Part shown: in pieces, positions 44,602 to 52,846 of the stretch
Layout: each line of letters opens with the position of its first letter
Numbering within the stretch: position 1 is the stretch's first letter
Origin: Cyclobacterium xiamenense
GTDB lineage: Bacteria > Bacteroidota > Bacteroidia > Cytophagales > Cyclobacteriaceae
NCBI RefSeq assembly: GCF_009467825.1
Contig: NZ_WIOK01000009.1
Coordinates: forward strand, 62,001 to 126,000
DNA length: 64,000 nt
Direction of reading: 5' to 3'
Program-made: the position numbers and the translations under genes
The notes under the pieces: model-generated
What the model saw: only the letters and a program-made list of their open reading frames with translations
Database searches by the model: none
Told to the model about the DNA's origin: nothing

Positions 44602-45087
44602 CTACCTCCTGGTGGGATCATTCGGAGCGCAGTCTAGTTCACCGGGAACCCCATCTCCGTCCCTGTCGGGGCTACTTCCACTGTCGGTAAAGAGCAACTG
44701 CCAGGATACGGGCAACTACGTACTCAGGATTTCGTTTTCGAATTCTTCGGTTGGGGAACAGCTAACCTGTGTGGCGATAAAGGAAAACCCCAAATCAGGA
44801 AAAACCTTTACATCGACCACAAACACGCCGGTAAAGTCCTGGGATCGCATCATCCGGGAGGCGAACGTTTGCTGCATGCCAGTGCCGGGCTGACTTCCGC
44901 TTCCGCTATTGGTACAAACAACGGCTACATTCTGGCCATTTCTACCAACAGTTTTGCCCGTCAATCGGCCCACCGATTTCTTCACAACCCCAGAGATTCT
45001 GGACCGATTCCGGTGGGGATTTGGAACAGCAGAAATGGCCTCTAAATTGGTAGTTGCTAAAAGACGCGCACAAAAAAACGAAGTTTC
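44602..45087 (-). pseudogene. Broken gene for a secreted protein with a calcium-type DxDGDG tail
   Basis: One minus frame runs 162 codons from after a TAA (45090-45088) to a TAG at 44604-44602 but contains an in-frame TAG at 44718-44716. The part before the break includes DFTGVFVVDVKVFPDLGFSF and VSCSPTEEFENEILST. The part after it reads VSWQLLFTDSGSSPDRDGDG, then ends in ELDCAPNDPTRR. The DRDGDG plus DCAPNDP ending is typical of thrombospondin-type-3-like calcium-binding segments in Bacteroidota secreted proteins. There is no ATG or signal peptide at the front. The locus is therefore a decayed gene, unless the TAG is a sequencing error. Confidence 0.45.
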
Positions 45088-45208
45088 TTACGTTAATTCT
45101 GTATTCTGTGTCATTATTTTGGAATATAATTTGGGATTAATTATTTTCAAACCGGCATTGAGCTGATGTATTGATTAATCTTTTTAATCGTTATTTAACG
45201 TGAGACGA

Positions 45209-45637
45209 ATGGAAAAACGAATTTTTGACCTGGGGGGAAAAAAACTATTGATCGTAGACGATGACCCCGTGGTTCGGCTACTTTTAAAAATAACGTTAAC
45301 TTCCTGGAAAAACACGCTTTTTGAGTTGGCGGCAGACGGGGCGGCTGCCCTAAAACGGGTAGCGACTACCGGATATGACTTGATATTGATGGATTTGCAG
45401 ATGCCGGTATTGGATGGCTTCGAGACAGCCAGGGCCATTCGCTCGGGTCAGGTTGGGATCTCCAATCAGAATATTCCCATAATCGCGATCTCTGCGGATC
45501 TTTCGGAGGGAGCCAAAGCAAAATGTTTGCATTTGGGGATCGACGAATTTCTACTCAAACCCCTGGATACTACGACCCTGTATGGAAGCATACAGTTTCA
45601 ATTAGGGGATCGCTTAAGGCCTGGCAAATTTGGCTGA
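45209..45637 (+). CDS. Single-domain response regulator
   Basis: The 142-residue protein is a receiver domain with no output domain. The acidic pocket is D17-D19 (LLIVDDDP), the phosphorylation site D62 (LILMDLQMPVLDG), the switch residue S95 (IIAISADLS) and the conserved lysine K117 (LLKPLD). The ATG at 45209 is preferred over a GTG at 45200. It has no kinase next to it and could serve as a partner of the orphan kinase encoded at 26642-29026 or as a phosphorelay intermediate; this is a guess. Confidence 0.9.
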   Translation: MEKRIFDLGGKKLLIVDDDPVVRLLLKITLTSWKNTLFELAADGAAALKRVATTGYDLILMDLQMPVLDGFETARAIRSGQVGISNQNIPIIAISADLSEGAKAKCLHLGIDEFLLKPLDTTTLYGSIQFQLGDRLRPGKFG

Positions 45638-45892
45638 TAGGAGTTTTTCCCAGGAAGCAAGCAGTGCCGGGATAGTAGTTCGTTATTAACCTTTAGTTCT
45701 CCCGCTGACTATCGGCAGTACCTTGTGGCTTTCCCACCAGCTAAAATCACGAAAATCCGGGCGATGCTATCCAGGGATCACGTATATTCGTGCCAGCGAA
45801 GCTTCGTTGGTATTCGCAGATTTACCGGCTGCAACCCGGCTTGTCGAAGCACAGTGAAGCCCCGAAAAAAGCGGTCGCTAATTCCTTTGCTC

Positions 45893-47461
45893 ATGAAAAA
45901 ACGCTATCAGTGGATTCTTCTCGTGCTCCTACTTGTATTTGATGGATGCCAAACCGACACAAAAAAAACGGCGGAAAAGCCAGCGAATCGTGAATCGCAG
46001 GAAAAAAACCGTTCCGCTCTTTTGGAGCAGCCAGCAAGTACCCTGGCCCGCAGCTACTGTACGGGCTGCCATTTGTTGCCAGATCCAGGATTGCTGGACC
46101 GGGCGACCTGGGAAACCATCCTTCCAAGAATGGGGCATTATTATGGGATTTACGCCAATGATACCATTCGGGACTGGCTTTTGGAAGGAGGAAGGGCTGG
46201 ACAAATCGTTGAGCAACAACAGGTGTTTCCCAAAACGCCGATTATCGATTCTCTTATTTTCGGGAAGATCAGCAGGTATTACCTGGAACAGGCTCCGGAG
46301 CAATTAACCCTGGAAAAAAGAGAACCCATCCGCAAGGGCCTTCCCCATTTTCGGCTGAAAAAACCAGGTAGCAAAACAAAAAACGCCATGACCCTCATGG
46401 TGAAAATCGATTCCCCAGACCGTTTTTTTATTAGCGATGCCGGTAGGTCCAGCTTGTCCATTATGGATGCCGATTTTCAGGTCATCAAAACAGCACGCAG
46501 TCCGGAGGGAACGGTCTGGATCCACACCGACGAGAAAGGGAGTCTGGCGCTGGTAATCGGTACCTTTAATCCGACGGACATGGACCTGGGTTTTGTCATG
46601 CAGCTTCCAGATGCACCCGGTCAGCCGACCCCCATTCTGGTTCAAAACCTGCAACGCCCTGTCCACCTGGATCGGGGAGACCTGGATGGAGATGGGCTGG
46701 ACGATTTGCTTATCTGTGAATACGGCAAGCAGACAGGTGGCCTTAGTTGGTGGAAGCAGAATCCCAATGGGCGCTTTCAAAAGTTTCCCCTGCGTAACAA
46801 ACCGGGCGCCACCAAGGCGTATATCCGGGACCTGAACGGTAACGGGAAAAAAGATATCATCGCACTTTTTGGACAGGGAGACGAGGGTATTTTTATTTAT
46901 CATAACCAAGGGGGAGGAGCGTTTGTGGAGGAGCCGGTTTTACGGTTTCCGCCCAGCTATGGCTCCAGTTTTTTTGACCTGGTCGATTTTAATGCCGACG
47001 GGCATCCGGACATCGTGTACACGGCCGGAGACAACGCAGATTACGACCCAATTACCAAACCCTACCACGGCATTCGCGTATTCCTCAACGATGGCCGCAA
47101 CCGGTTTGCGGAGGATTTCTTTTATCCGTTGCCCGGTGCATACAAAGCGGTTCCGGCTGATTTTGATGGGGATGGAGACCTGGACATTGCCGCAATTTCG
47201 TTCTTTCCCGATTTTGAAAATGCTCCGGAGGAGGGTTTTGTCTACCTGGAAAACAAAGGGGAGGGACGCTTTGAAGCCAGCACGTTTGCCGGATCCACTG
47301 GGGGTCGTTGGATGGCAATGGATGTAGGGGACATGGATGGAGACGGAGATTTGGACATTTTATTGGGATCCATGGTGTTTGGTACCGATTATACCCGCTA
47401 TTTCCAACAGTGGGTGGATGGAGACCTTCCCTTTCTGTGGTTGGAAAATACACTGCAATAG
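45893..47461 (+). CDS. FG-GAP/VCBS repeat lipoprotein with a CxxCH motif
   Basis: The 522-residue protein has a lipoprotein signal (ILLVLLLVFDGC, Cys19), then a single heme-c-type motif CTGCH at 56-60 within SYCTGCHLLPDPGLLDRATW, followed by FG-GAP/VCBS beta-propeller repeats. The repeats carry calcium-type DxDGDG loops (LDRGDLDGDGLDD, VPADFDGDGDLDIAA and VGDMDGDGDLDILL). It should sit outside the inner membrane, where a heme could be attached. The frame runs upstream to 45725, but the ATG at 45893 starts the signal. The role is unknown; related proteins occur widely in Bacteroidota. Confidence 0.82.
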   Translation: MKKRYQWILLVLLLVFDGCQTDTKKTAEKPANRESQEKNRSALLEQPASTLARSYCTGCHLLPDPGLLDRATWETILPRMGHYYGIYANDTIRDWLLEGGRAGQIVEQQQVFPKTPIIDSLIFGKISRYYLEQAPEQLTLEKREPIRKGLPHFRLKKPGSKTKNAMTLMVKIDSPDRFFISDAGRSSLSIMDADFQVIKTARSPEGTVWIHTDEKGSLALVIGTFNPTDMDLGFVMQLPDAPGQPTPILVQNLQRPVHLDRGDLDGDGLDDLLICEYGKQTGGLSWWKQNPNGRFQKFPLRNKPGATKAYIRDLNGNGKKDIIALFGQGDEGIFIYHNQGGGAFVEEPVLRFPPSYGSSFFDLVDFNADGHPDIVYTAGDNADYDPITKPYHGIRVFLNDGRNRFAEDFFYPLPGAYKAVPADFDGDGDLDIAAISFFPDFENAPEEGFVYLENKGEGRFEASTFAGSTGGRWMAMDVGDMDGDGDLDILLGSMVFGTDYTRYFQQWVDGDLPFLWLENTLQ

Positions 47462-47526
47462 CAAGGGGAAGTGGTACGGATACCATGGATTTCCCGAATA
47501 GCCCCTTCGTCGGGATGAATGCTACC

Positions 47527-48519
47527 TTAAAGCTTGGTTACCAGTTCTACCAGCCGATTGGAGTAGCCGGATTCGTTGTCGTACCAACCGACTACTTTGA
47601 CCAGGTTTCCCATAGAGGAGGTGAGTCCGGCGTCCAGAATGCAGGAATGGGGATTGCCTACGATGTCTATTGATACCAGGGGATCTTCGGAGTACTCGAT
47701 GATGCCCTTAAAATCGGTTTGGGACGCTTCGTAAAATGCCCGGTTGATGGTGGAGGCGTCGACTTCTTTTTCCAACAACACGATCAGGTCGGTAAGCGAG
47801 CCATCGGGTACGGGTACACGCATCGCGGAAGCCTCGATTTTCCCGCGCAATTCCGGTAAGACCACCTCCATTGCCCGTGCGGCATGGGTAGTGGTAGGAA
47901 TGATGGAGTAGGCAGCGGCTCTGGCCCTACGCAGGTCCCGGTGCGGAGCGTCGTGGAGGTTTTGGTCGTTGGTGTAGGAGTGTACCGTAGACACATAGCC
48001 CTTGACAATTCCAAAGGCCTTATCCAGTACTTTCACCATGGGAGCCAGGCAGTTGGTGGTGCAGGAAGCGTTGGAAACGATGGTCTCGTCCCCTTTCAGG
48101 ATGTCTTCGTTCACCCCCAGTACCACCATGGGCACTTCCGGACTTTTAGACGGAGCGGTGATGATGACTTTTCTGGCCCCTGCCTTTAGGTGCAATGCGG
48201 CACCCTCCAGACTGGTAAATTTACCGGTTGCTTCCAAAACCACGTCGATGTCCAGTGCTCCCCAGGGGATGTATTGGGGGTCTTTCTCGGCAAAGATCCG
48301 GATGATCTTGTCCCCAACCTGAATGTTGCCGTCTTTTTCGACCAATCGATGCGGGTATTTGCCGTGTACGGAGTCGTACTGCAGCAAATGGACCAGCGTC
48401 TTTGGATCGGTGAGGTCATTTACGGCCACCAAATCGAGGTCAGGTCTATCCAGGATCAGTTTAATGGTGAGGCGGCCGATCCTTCCACAGCCGTTGATAG
48501 CAATTCTTTTTTTCTTCAT
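47527..48519 (-). CDS. gap: Type I glyceraldehyde-3-phosphate dehydrogenase, divergent
   Basis: The 330-residue enzyme oxidises glyceraldehyde 3-phosphate with NAD in glycolysis or runs the reverse step. The catalytic pair is C153 (SNASCTTNCLAP) and H180 (VSTVHSYTNDQ). D35 in VAVNDLTD favours NAD over NADP. Differences from the usual sequence are NGCGRIGR at the cofactor loop, where F is usual for C11, and TTTHAARAMEVVLPEL, where TTTGAAKAV..VLPEL is usual. These suggest a second, specialised GAPDH paralogue, not the main enzyme. It stands alone, divergent from the upstream gap, and is convergent with the FG-GAP gene. Confidence 0.92.
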   Translation of the reverse strand: MKKKRIAINGCGRIGRLTIKLILDRPDLDLVAVNDLTDPKTLVHLLQYDSVHGKYPHRLVEKDGNIQVGDKIIRIFAEKDPQYIPWGALDIDVVLEATGKFTSLEGAALHLKAGARKVIITAPSKSPEVPMVVLGVNEDILKGDETIVSNASCTTNCLAPMVKVLDKAFGIVKGYVSTVHSYTNDQNLHDAPHRDLRRARAAAYSIIPTTTHAARAMEVVLPELRGKIEASAMRVPVPDGSLTDLIVLLEKEVDASTINRAFYEASQTDFKGIIEYSEDPLVSIDIVGNPHSCILDAGLTSSMGNLVKVVGWYDNESGYSNRLVELVTKL

Positions 48520-48660
48520 GAGTAAACTATCCGCCGAAATTAAGAAAGAATTTCAAAAACCCGCCCCAATCCTGATTAAATCGGCAAAAAATGGGTTCAT
48601 TTTCGGGGGATATGCATTGATGGGCGGGGCATTTCTTCGGCTGCAAGAGAGGCAAGAGAC

Positions 48661-48700
48661 GCTTTTTTCAGGGGTAGGAAACGGGTACCCCTCCAAAAGC
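48661..48700. repeat. Composite stem-loop between the VTT and GAPDH genes
   Basis: Outer arms GCTTTT (48661-48666) and AAAAGC (48695-48700) and inner arms GGGGTA (48671-48676) and TACCCC (48686-48691) can form a two-part stem with a nine-base loop. It lies 75 bases downstream of the VTT gene stop (minus) and 142 bases before the GAPDH start. No T run follows, so it is not a plain terminator. Confidence 0.35.
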
Positions 48701-48774
48701 AAAGCGCCTTAAACACCCCGAGCTGCTTGTTTATTCCGAACCGCCATCAGTATCCAGGGGAAGTGCACAGCGGG

Positions 48775-49359
48775 TTACAAACCCGCTATACCCGTTAAGA
48801 TCGATGCATACACAAAGTACCGAAGAATCCGGAATAGGCTAAGCAAAAGGTAGGTTCTCGGGTGCAATCCGCCCACGCCGGACAGCAGGGAAATCGCAGA
48901 GAAGGGCAAGGGCGTAATGGAGGCGACGACTACCAAATAGCCGCCATATTTTTCAAACAGGCGCATGTACCTTCGCAAGCGGGGAAATCGTGTGCGGCTG
49001 ATCCAGTCTTTGTCCCGCACCCACCTCCCGAGAGTAAAGTTTAGAAAACCCGCGCCGTAGGAAATCACGGACAGGATGCCAATACTCAGGAAATAGGGAC
49101 CGATACTCGCCGTTTCCAGCGACCAGAGCATAAAGACCTCCGGAGGAATGATGCCGAAGAGAATCTCGGACAAAACGAACATCCCCATGACCAGGACGGT
49201 ATTGTCGTAAATGCTTCCAAACCAGGCATAGCGCTGCTCTTCCGTGCTGAAATGCCGAAATAGTAGAAAAAGACCCACCAACAGTGCCAGGTAAAAAAAG
49301 CTTTTTAGCAAGTTTAGCAGCAAAAATTTTGCCCTTTCCCGGGTTTTTCTAGTAGCCAT
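48775..49359 (-). CDS. VTT-domain (DedA/SNARE-associated) membrane protein
   Basis: The 194-residue inner-membrane protein has about five hydrophobic segments, near 15-35, 50-75, 85-110, 130-160 and 168-190. It matches the VTT/YqaA group: the segment LSEILFGIIPPEVFMLW is the first re-entrant-type region and YLVVVASITPLPFSAISLLS the second, with LGRWVRDKDWI between them. Proteins of this fold act in lipid or undecaprenyl-phosphate transport across the membrane or have unknown roles. The start ATG is followed by a basic stretch. The lipocalin-like gene ends 39 bases upstream in the same direction, so co-transcription is possible. Confidence 0.82.
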   Translation of the reverse strand: MATRKTRERAKFLLLNLLKSFFYLALLVGLFLLFRHFSTEEQRYAWFGSIYDNTVLVMGMFVLSEILFGIIPPEVFMLWSLETASIGPYFLSIGILSVISYGAGFLNFTLGRWVRDKDWISRTRFPRLRRYMRLFEKYGGYLVVVASITPLPFSAISLLSGVGGLHPRTYLLLSLFRILRYFVYASILTGIAGL

Positions 49360-49398
49360 ACGTGGAAAAAAAACGATGGAATATGGGAACTGTCAATT

Positions 49399-50136
49399 TT
49401 ACGGGCGGTAGGCCTCCTCATAGGGAGACCAGACTTCGTAAATGGGATTTCCGGTGCTGCTCAAGCCACTGTGGTGCCATTTGCCATCGATGATCTCGTA
49501 GTCAAAATTAAGTTCCGCCCCTACCCGGCTGTCGTCTCTGGAAAAAAAAGTGATCGTTTCGGTGTACTTACCATCCCTTGCCTCATAGGTACCTCCACCG
49601 GTTCCGCTAAATTCCTTCGTTTCCGAATTAAAGGCAATCCACTGAAAACGGCCACCGCTCAGGATTTTTACGGTTCGTCGGGCTCCGGGAGTCATTTCGG
49701 ATAGTTTTCCATCCCGTTTTCTGCCGGTAATCACCCAATTTCGGGTAAGATCGTCCTTGTCAGCGGATACCTTTTCCCAGATTTCAATCAGGTCTTCCCC
49801 TTTTATTCTCGTGGAAATGACCATGCGGTTGTTGGCGAAATCAAGCGTATACCGATTGGTAGTACCAACCTGTTCGGGATCCAGGGTCAGGAAATCCAGC
49901 TGCTCCGTATACGTAGTTTGATCCAAATCAAATGGCCCTCCGCCCGCATACAGAAACTTATTGCCAGCGATTTCCTTGGCTCCGAATGCAAAATACCCGT
50001 CCTGGTAAATTTTGATATACTCCCTGTCGGTAATTGCTTCCCCGTTTTGATGGGTAAGTTTCCAGGCGCCTTCCAGGTTTTGCGCTTGCAGTTGGGAATA
50101 ACAGGCCAGTACTGCGATCAATAGGATTAATTTCAT
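49399..50136 (-). CDS. Secreted lipocalin-like protein with internal duplication
   Basis: The 245-residue protein has a signal peptide (MKLILLIAVLACYSQLQAQ) and then two related halves of about 105 residues. The first half has YIKIYQDGYFAFGAKE, LYAGGGPFDLDQTTYTEQLD and VGTTNRYTLDFANNRMVIS. The second has VKILSGGRFQWIAFN, SGTGGGTYEARDGKYTETIT and VGAELNFDYEIIDGKWHHSG. Each half has the order of a small lipocalin-type beta barrel. Function is unknown. Its upstream gap shows TTGTG and TAAATTTA (minus strand) as possible -33 and -7 elements. The gene is divergent from the outer-membrane protein gene. Confidence 0.75.
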   Translation of the reverse strand: MKLILLIAVLACYSQLQAQNLEGAWKLTHQNGEAITDREYIKIYQDGYFAFGAKEIAGNKFLYAGGGPFDLDQTTYTEQLDFLTLDPEQVGTTNRYTLDFANNRMVISTRIKGEDLIEIWEKVSADKDDLTRNWVITGRKRDGKLSEMTPGARRTVKILSGGRFQWIAFNSETKEFSGTGGGTYEARDGKYTETITFFSRDDSRVGAELNFDYEIIDGKWHHSGLSSTGNPIYEVWSPYEEAYRP

Positions 50137-50319
50137 GGTTTGTTGGCATTTGTAGACAGGTTAAATTTACTTATTAATTTGTGTTTCACAAGACAACGGT
50201 CGTTTAAATCCCGAATAGGTTACCCAGGGCATTTTCCATACAAGAGGCACCAAATTGATTGCTTCTATTTGGGTAGTTGGCTGGTTTTTTGAGGGGTGCG
50301 TCAACCAGTTTGATTCCCT

Positions 50320-50937
50320 ATGCAAAAGACAGTATTCATAGCCCTTTTCCTGCTGCTGATCGAAGGGACCTTCCCGGGTATTTCCTTCGGACAGTCCTAT
50401 GGTACCGCCCTCGGCTTGCGTTTTGGCAACAACAATTCTTACCGCACACTTGGACTCAGTCTGCAACAGCTCATTGCCAAAGGTCTCACGGTCGAAGCAA
50501 TACTTCAGTCCGACTTGGATGTAAATACGACCGTGCATGCCGTTGTCCAAAAGCACCGACCCCTGCTTTCAAGGCGATTCAACTATTATTACGGTGGAGG
50601 GATATCCCTGGGTATCGGGGAAAGCCGGGAGCGCGTTCCCGAAACAAGGCAACTGATTGCTACTTACGGGAACCCGAGCCTGGGCTTGGATTTCATCGCT
50701 GGCGTAGAAATGACTTTGATGGGGATTACCTTTTCCGTAGATTATAAGCCAAATCTGAACCTGGTTGGAAGACAGCCCTGGTACGTTGGACAGGTAGGGA
50801 TATCCCTCCGATCCGTAGTCGTAAATAGTTCTCGCCAGAATAAAAAAAGGAGGCAAAAAGCCCGGGAAAAAAGAAGAAAGGATTCCCAGACTTTTTTTCA
50901 AAAGATACGTAAACCCTTACTTAACAAAGAACCATGA
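50320..50937 (+). CDS. Small outer-membrane beta-barrel-like protein
   Basis: The 205-residue protein has a signal peptide (about 1-24, ending SFGQ) and alternating strands with Gly-rich turns (YYYGGGISLGIGESRERV and SLGLDFIAGVEMTLMGITFS), the look of an eight-stranded outer-membrane barrel. The last 40 residues are very basic (SRQNKKRRQKAREKRRKDSQ), which is unusual for such a protein. The stop overlaps the next gene by four bases (ATGA), so it is translationally coupled to the exported Gfo/Idh/MocA enzyme. Function is unknown. Confidence 0.7.
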   Translation: MQKTVFIALFLLLIEGTFPGISFGQSYGTALGLRFGNNNSYRTLGLSLQQLIAKGLTVEAILQSDLDVNTTVHAVVQKHRPLLSRRFNYYYGGGISLGIGESRERVPETRQLIATYGNPSLGLDFIAGVEMTLMGITFSVDYKPNLNLVGRQPWYVGQVGISLRSVVVNSSRQNKKRRQKAREKRRKDSQTFFQKIRKPLLNKEP

Positions 50938-52025
50938 AAATTCTTTTTAGCATACTAGTTGGCATCCTCGCCGGATTCCATTCGGTTTTGGCGCAATCGC
51001 CGGTAAAAATCGCCGTGGTGGGACTTACTCATTCGCATGTACACTGGATTTTGGGCCGGGAGGACATCGGAGACGTGGAGATTGTCGGCATAGTTGAGTC
51101 GAACGAAGACCTTGCCCGCAGGTTTACTGCCAGGCACGGCTTGTCCATGGATTTGGTTTATCCAAGCATGGAAGCCCTTTTTTCAGCGGTCAGCCCGGAA
51201 GCCGTGACGGCTTTCGGCTCCATTTACGAACACCTGGAAGTAGTGCAGGCCTGTGCGCCTCGGGGAATTCACGTGATGGTAGAAAAACCACTCGCTGTGA
51301 GTAATGCCCATGCCCGCGAAATGGCTGCACTGGCCAGGAAACACGGCATTCACCTGCTGACCAACTACGAGACTACCTGGTATGCCAGCAATCACGAAGT
51401 TAAGAAGCAGGTTTCCGATCCGGCTGTCATCGGTCCTTTGAGGCGGGTGGTCATCAACGACGGCCACGAAGGCCCCATGGAAATAGGCGTGAATCAGGAG
51501 TTTCTGGATTGGCTAACCGATCCGGTGCTGAATGGAGGCGGCGCAGTCATCGATTTCGGCTGCTACGGAGCGAATCTGATGACCTGGCTTATGAACGGGC
51601 AGAAACCTTTGTCGGTGACTGCGGAGTTGAAACAGATAAAGCCGGATATCTACCCAAAAGTCGATGACGAGGCCACGATTTTACTGGAATATCCCGAGAC
51701 CCAGGGAGTCATTCAGGCCTCCTGGAACTGGCCCTTCAGCAGAAAGGACATGGAGGTGTACGGAAAAACGGGCTATTTCCTGGCAAAAAACAACACACAG
51801 CTGGTAAGCAGAACAGCTGGAGAGCGTTCTGAGTCGATTCGCCAGCTACCGGAAAGGCCCTATCCTTTTGACGACCCATTTTCCTACCTGGCAGCGGTAG
51901 TTCGGGGCAAGGTGGAAGTAAAACCCACTGATTTGTCCTCTCTGGAGAATAACCTGGTAGTGGTAGAAATCCTCGAAGCCGCAAAGGAAAGTGCAGCAAA
52001 AGGGCAGCGGATCTATTTGAAATAG
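50934..52025 (+). CDS. Exported Gfo/Idh/MocA family oxidoreductase
   Basis: The 363-residue protein has a Sec-type signal (MKILFSILVGILAGFHSVLAQ) before a Rossmann fold that starts KIAVVGLTHSHVHWILGR. The usual GxGxxG loop is replaced by GLTHSH, as in the histidine-rich subgroup of this family. The EKP motif in HVMVEKPLAVSNAHA carries the catalytic lysine. The C-terminal domain includes VIDFGCYGANLMTWLM. It would use NAD(P) to change a sugar or cyclitol. A cofactor-dependent enzyme with an ordinary signal peptide raises the question of where NAD(P) comes from. The gene overlaps the barrel-like gene by four bases. Confidence 0.85.
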   Translation: MKILFSILVGILAGFHSVLAQSPVKIAVVGLTHSHVHWILGREDIGDVEIVGIVESNEDLARRFTARHGLSMDLVYPSMEALFSAVSPEAVTAFGSIYEHLEVVQACAPRGIHVMVEKPLAVSNAHAREMAALARKHGIHLLTNYETTWYASNHEVKKQVSDPAVIGPLRRVVINDGHEGPMEIGVNQEFLDWLTDPVLNGGGAVIDFGCYGANLMTWLMNGQKPLSVTAELKQIKPDIYPKVDDEATILLEYPETQGVIQASWNWPFSRKDMEVYGKTGYFLAKNNTQLVSRTAGERSESIRQLPERPYPFDDPFSYLAAVVRGKVEVKPTDLSSLENNLVVVEILEAAKESAAKGQRIYLK

Positions 52026-52028
52026 GGG

Positions 52029-52787
52029 TCAGCTAGCGGGGCTCTTTTCTGCAAAATAGCGCAAGCGGTAGGCTTGGATGGCGGTTTTCCCCAGTTGTTC
52101 GGTAAGTTTGAAATTGGCCACTGCGCCCACGCCGGCTCCAATTACCGGGATTAGTTGGGCCAGTTTGGCCAGATCCATGTAATCCCGGTATTCCAATTGG
52201 AAGCTACGCCAGTCGAATCCGTCAAAATTATCCGGCAGTTTTTCGGCTGTTTCCGTCCAGTTTTCCAACAGTAAAACCGTTGTGTTTCTGGTTTTTTGGC
52301 TGGAAAAGGTGAGTTTGAAGATGGTCAGTATAAAGACGCGCTCTTTAAAATCCCGCACGTCGTGGCCATAGGCCGCCGCTAGATCAAAGAGCATTTTCAT
52401 TTTGATGGCCAGGAAGGCTGGGAGATCAGCAAATCCCATCAAGATTCCGCCTGCCCCAGTAATGGCTCCTTCCACGGAGGCTGTTCGCTTGTACAAACGA
52501 ATGGCTTGTCTGGCTTTGTATTCCTTCAGGCGTAGCAATTCCACGAGGTAGGGTTTTGGTCTCACGAATTCGTTGCCAATCAACACACCTTTTACGATTT
52601 TCTCAATGGCGAAGGTGATTGCCTGATGGATTTTTTCCGGGATTAGGTTATTGATAGACCGTTGCGTGCCACTGGTAAAGCGGTTTACCAGGGAGGGTTT
52701 TTTTTTGGTTTGTTGCAACCAAATGCGAAGTTCCTCCCGGGCGAGTTTTTCGTACAGGGCTTCGGCAAGATTTCCGGGCTCGGGCAT
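52029..52787 (-). CDS. EcsC family protein
   Basis: The 252-residue protein matches the EcsC family, recognised by the Gly-rich segment GAITGAGGILMGFADLPAFL near residues 105-125 and by LIPVIGAGVGAVANFKLTEQ near the end. Both are hydrophobic and could lie in or on the membrane. EcsC is of unknown biochemical function, named for a gene beside the Bacillus Ecs transporter. The frame extends to 52916 into the DinB gene; the ATG at 52787 (MPEPGNLAEAL) is chosen because it avoids that overlap. It is convergent with the Gfo/Idh/MocA gene, with three bases between the stops. Confidence 0.8.
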   Translation of the reverse strand: MPEPGNLAEALYEKLAREELRIWLQQTKKKPSLVNRFTSGTQRSINNLIPEKIHQAITFAIEKIVKGVLIGNEFVRPKPYLVELLRLKEYKARQAIRLYKRTASVEGAITGAGGILMGFADLPAFLAIKMKMLFDLAAAYGHDVRDFKERVFILTIFKLTFSSQKTRNTTVLLLENWTETAEKLPDNFDGFDWRSFQLEYRDYMDLAKLAQLIPVIGAGVGAVANFKLTEQLGKTAIQAYRLRYFAEKSPAS

Positions 52788-52846
52788 GGCCGTCAGCGTT
52801 TGTTTTTTGATTGGTACTATTTTTTCGTAGCCCAGGTTTGGCTTTC

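Noticed and set aside
44612-44893. A 93-residue plus-strand frame opposite the broken secreted-protein gene.
   Set aside because: The opposite strand shows a clear DRDGDG/DCAPNDP tail, and the plus-strand product has no recognisable feature.
48518-48712. A 64-residue plus-strand frame starting MSKLSAEIKKEFQKPAPILI, divergent from GAPDH.
   Set aside because: It has acceptable amino-acid content, but its ATG shares bases with the GAPDH start codon, no family motif was recognised, and its end falls in the stem-loop at 48661-48700. It is more likely the promoter region of gap.
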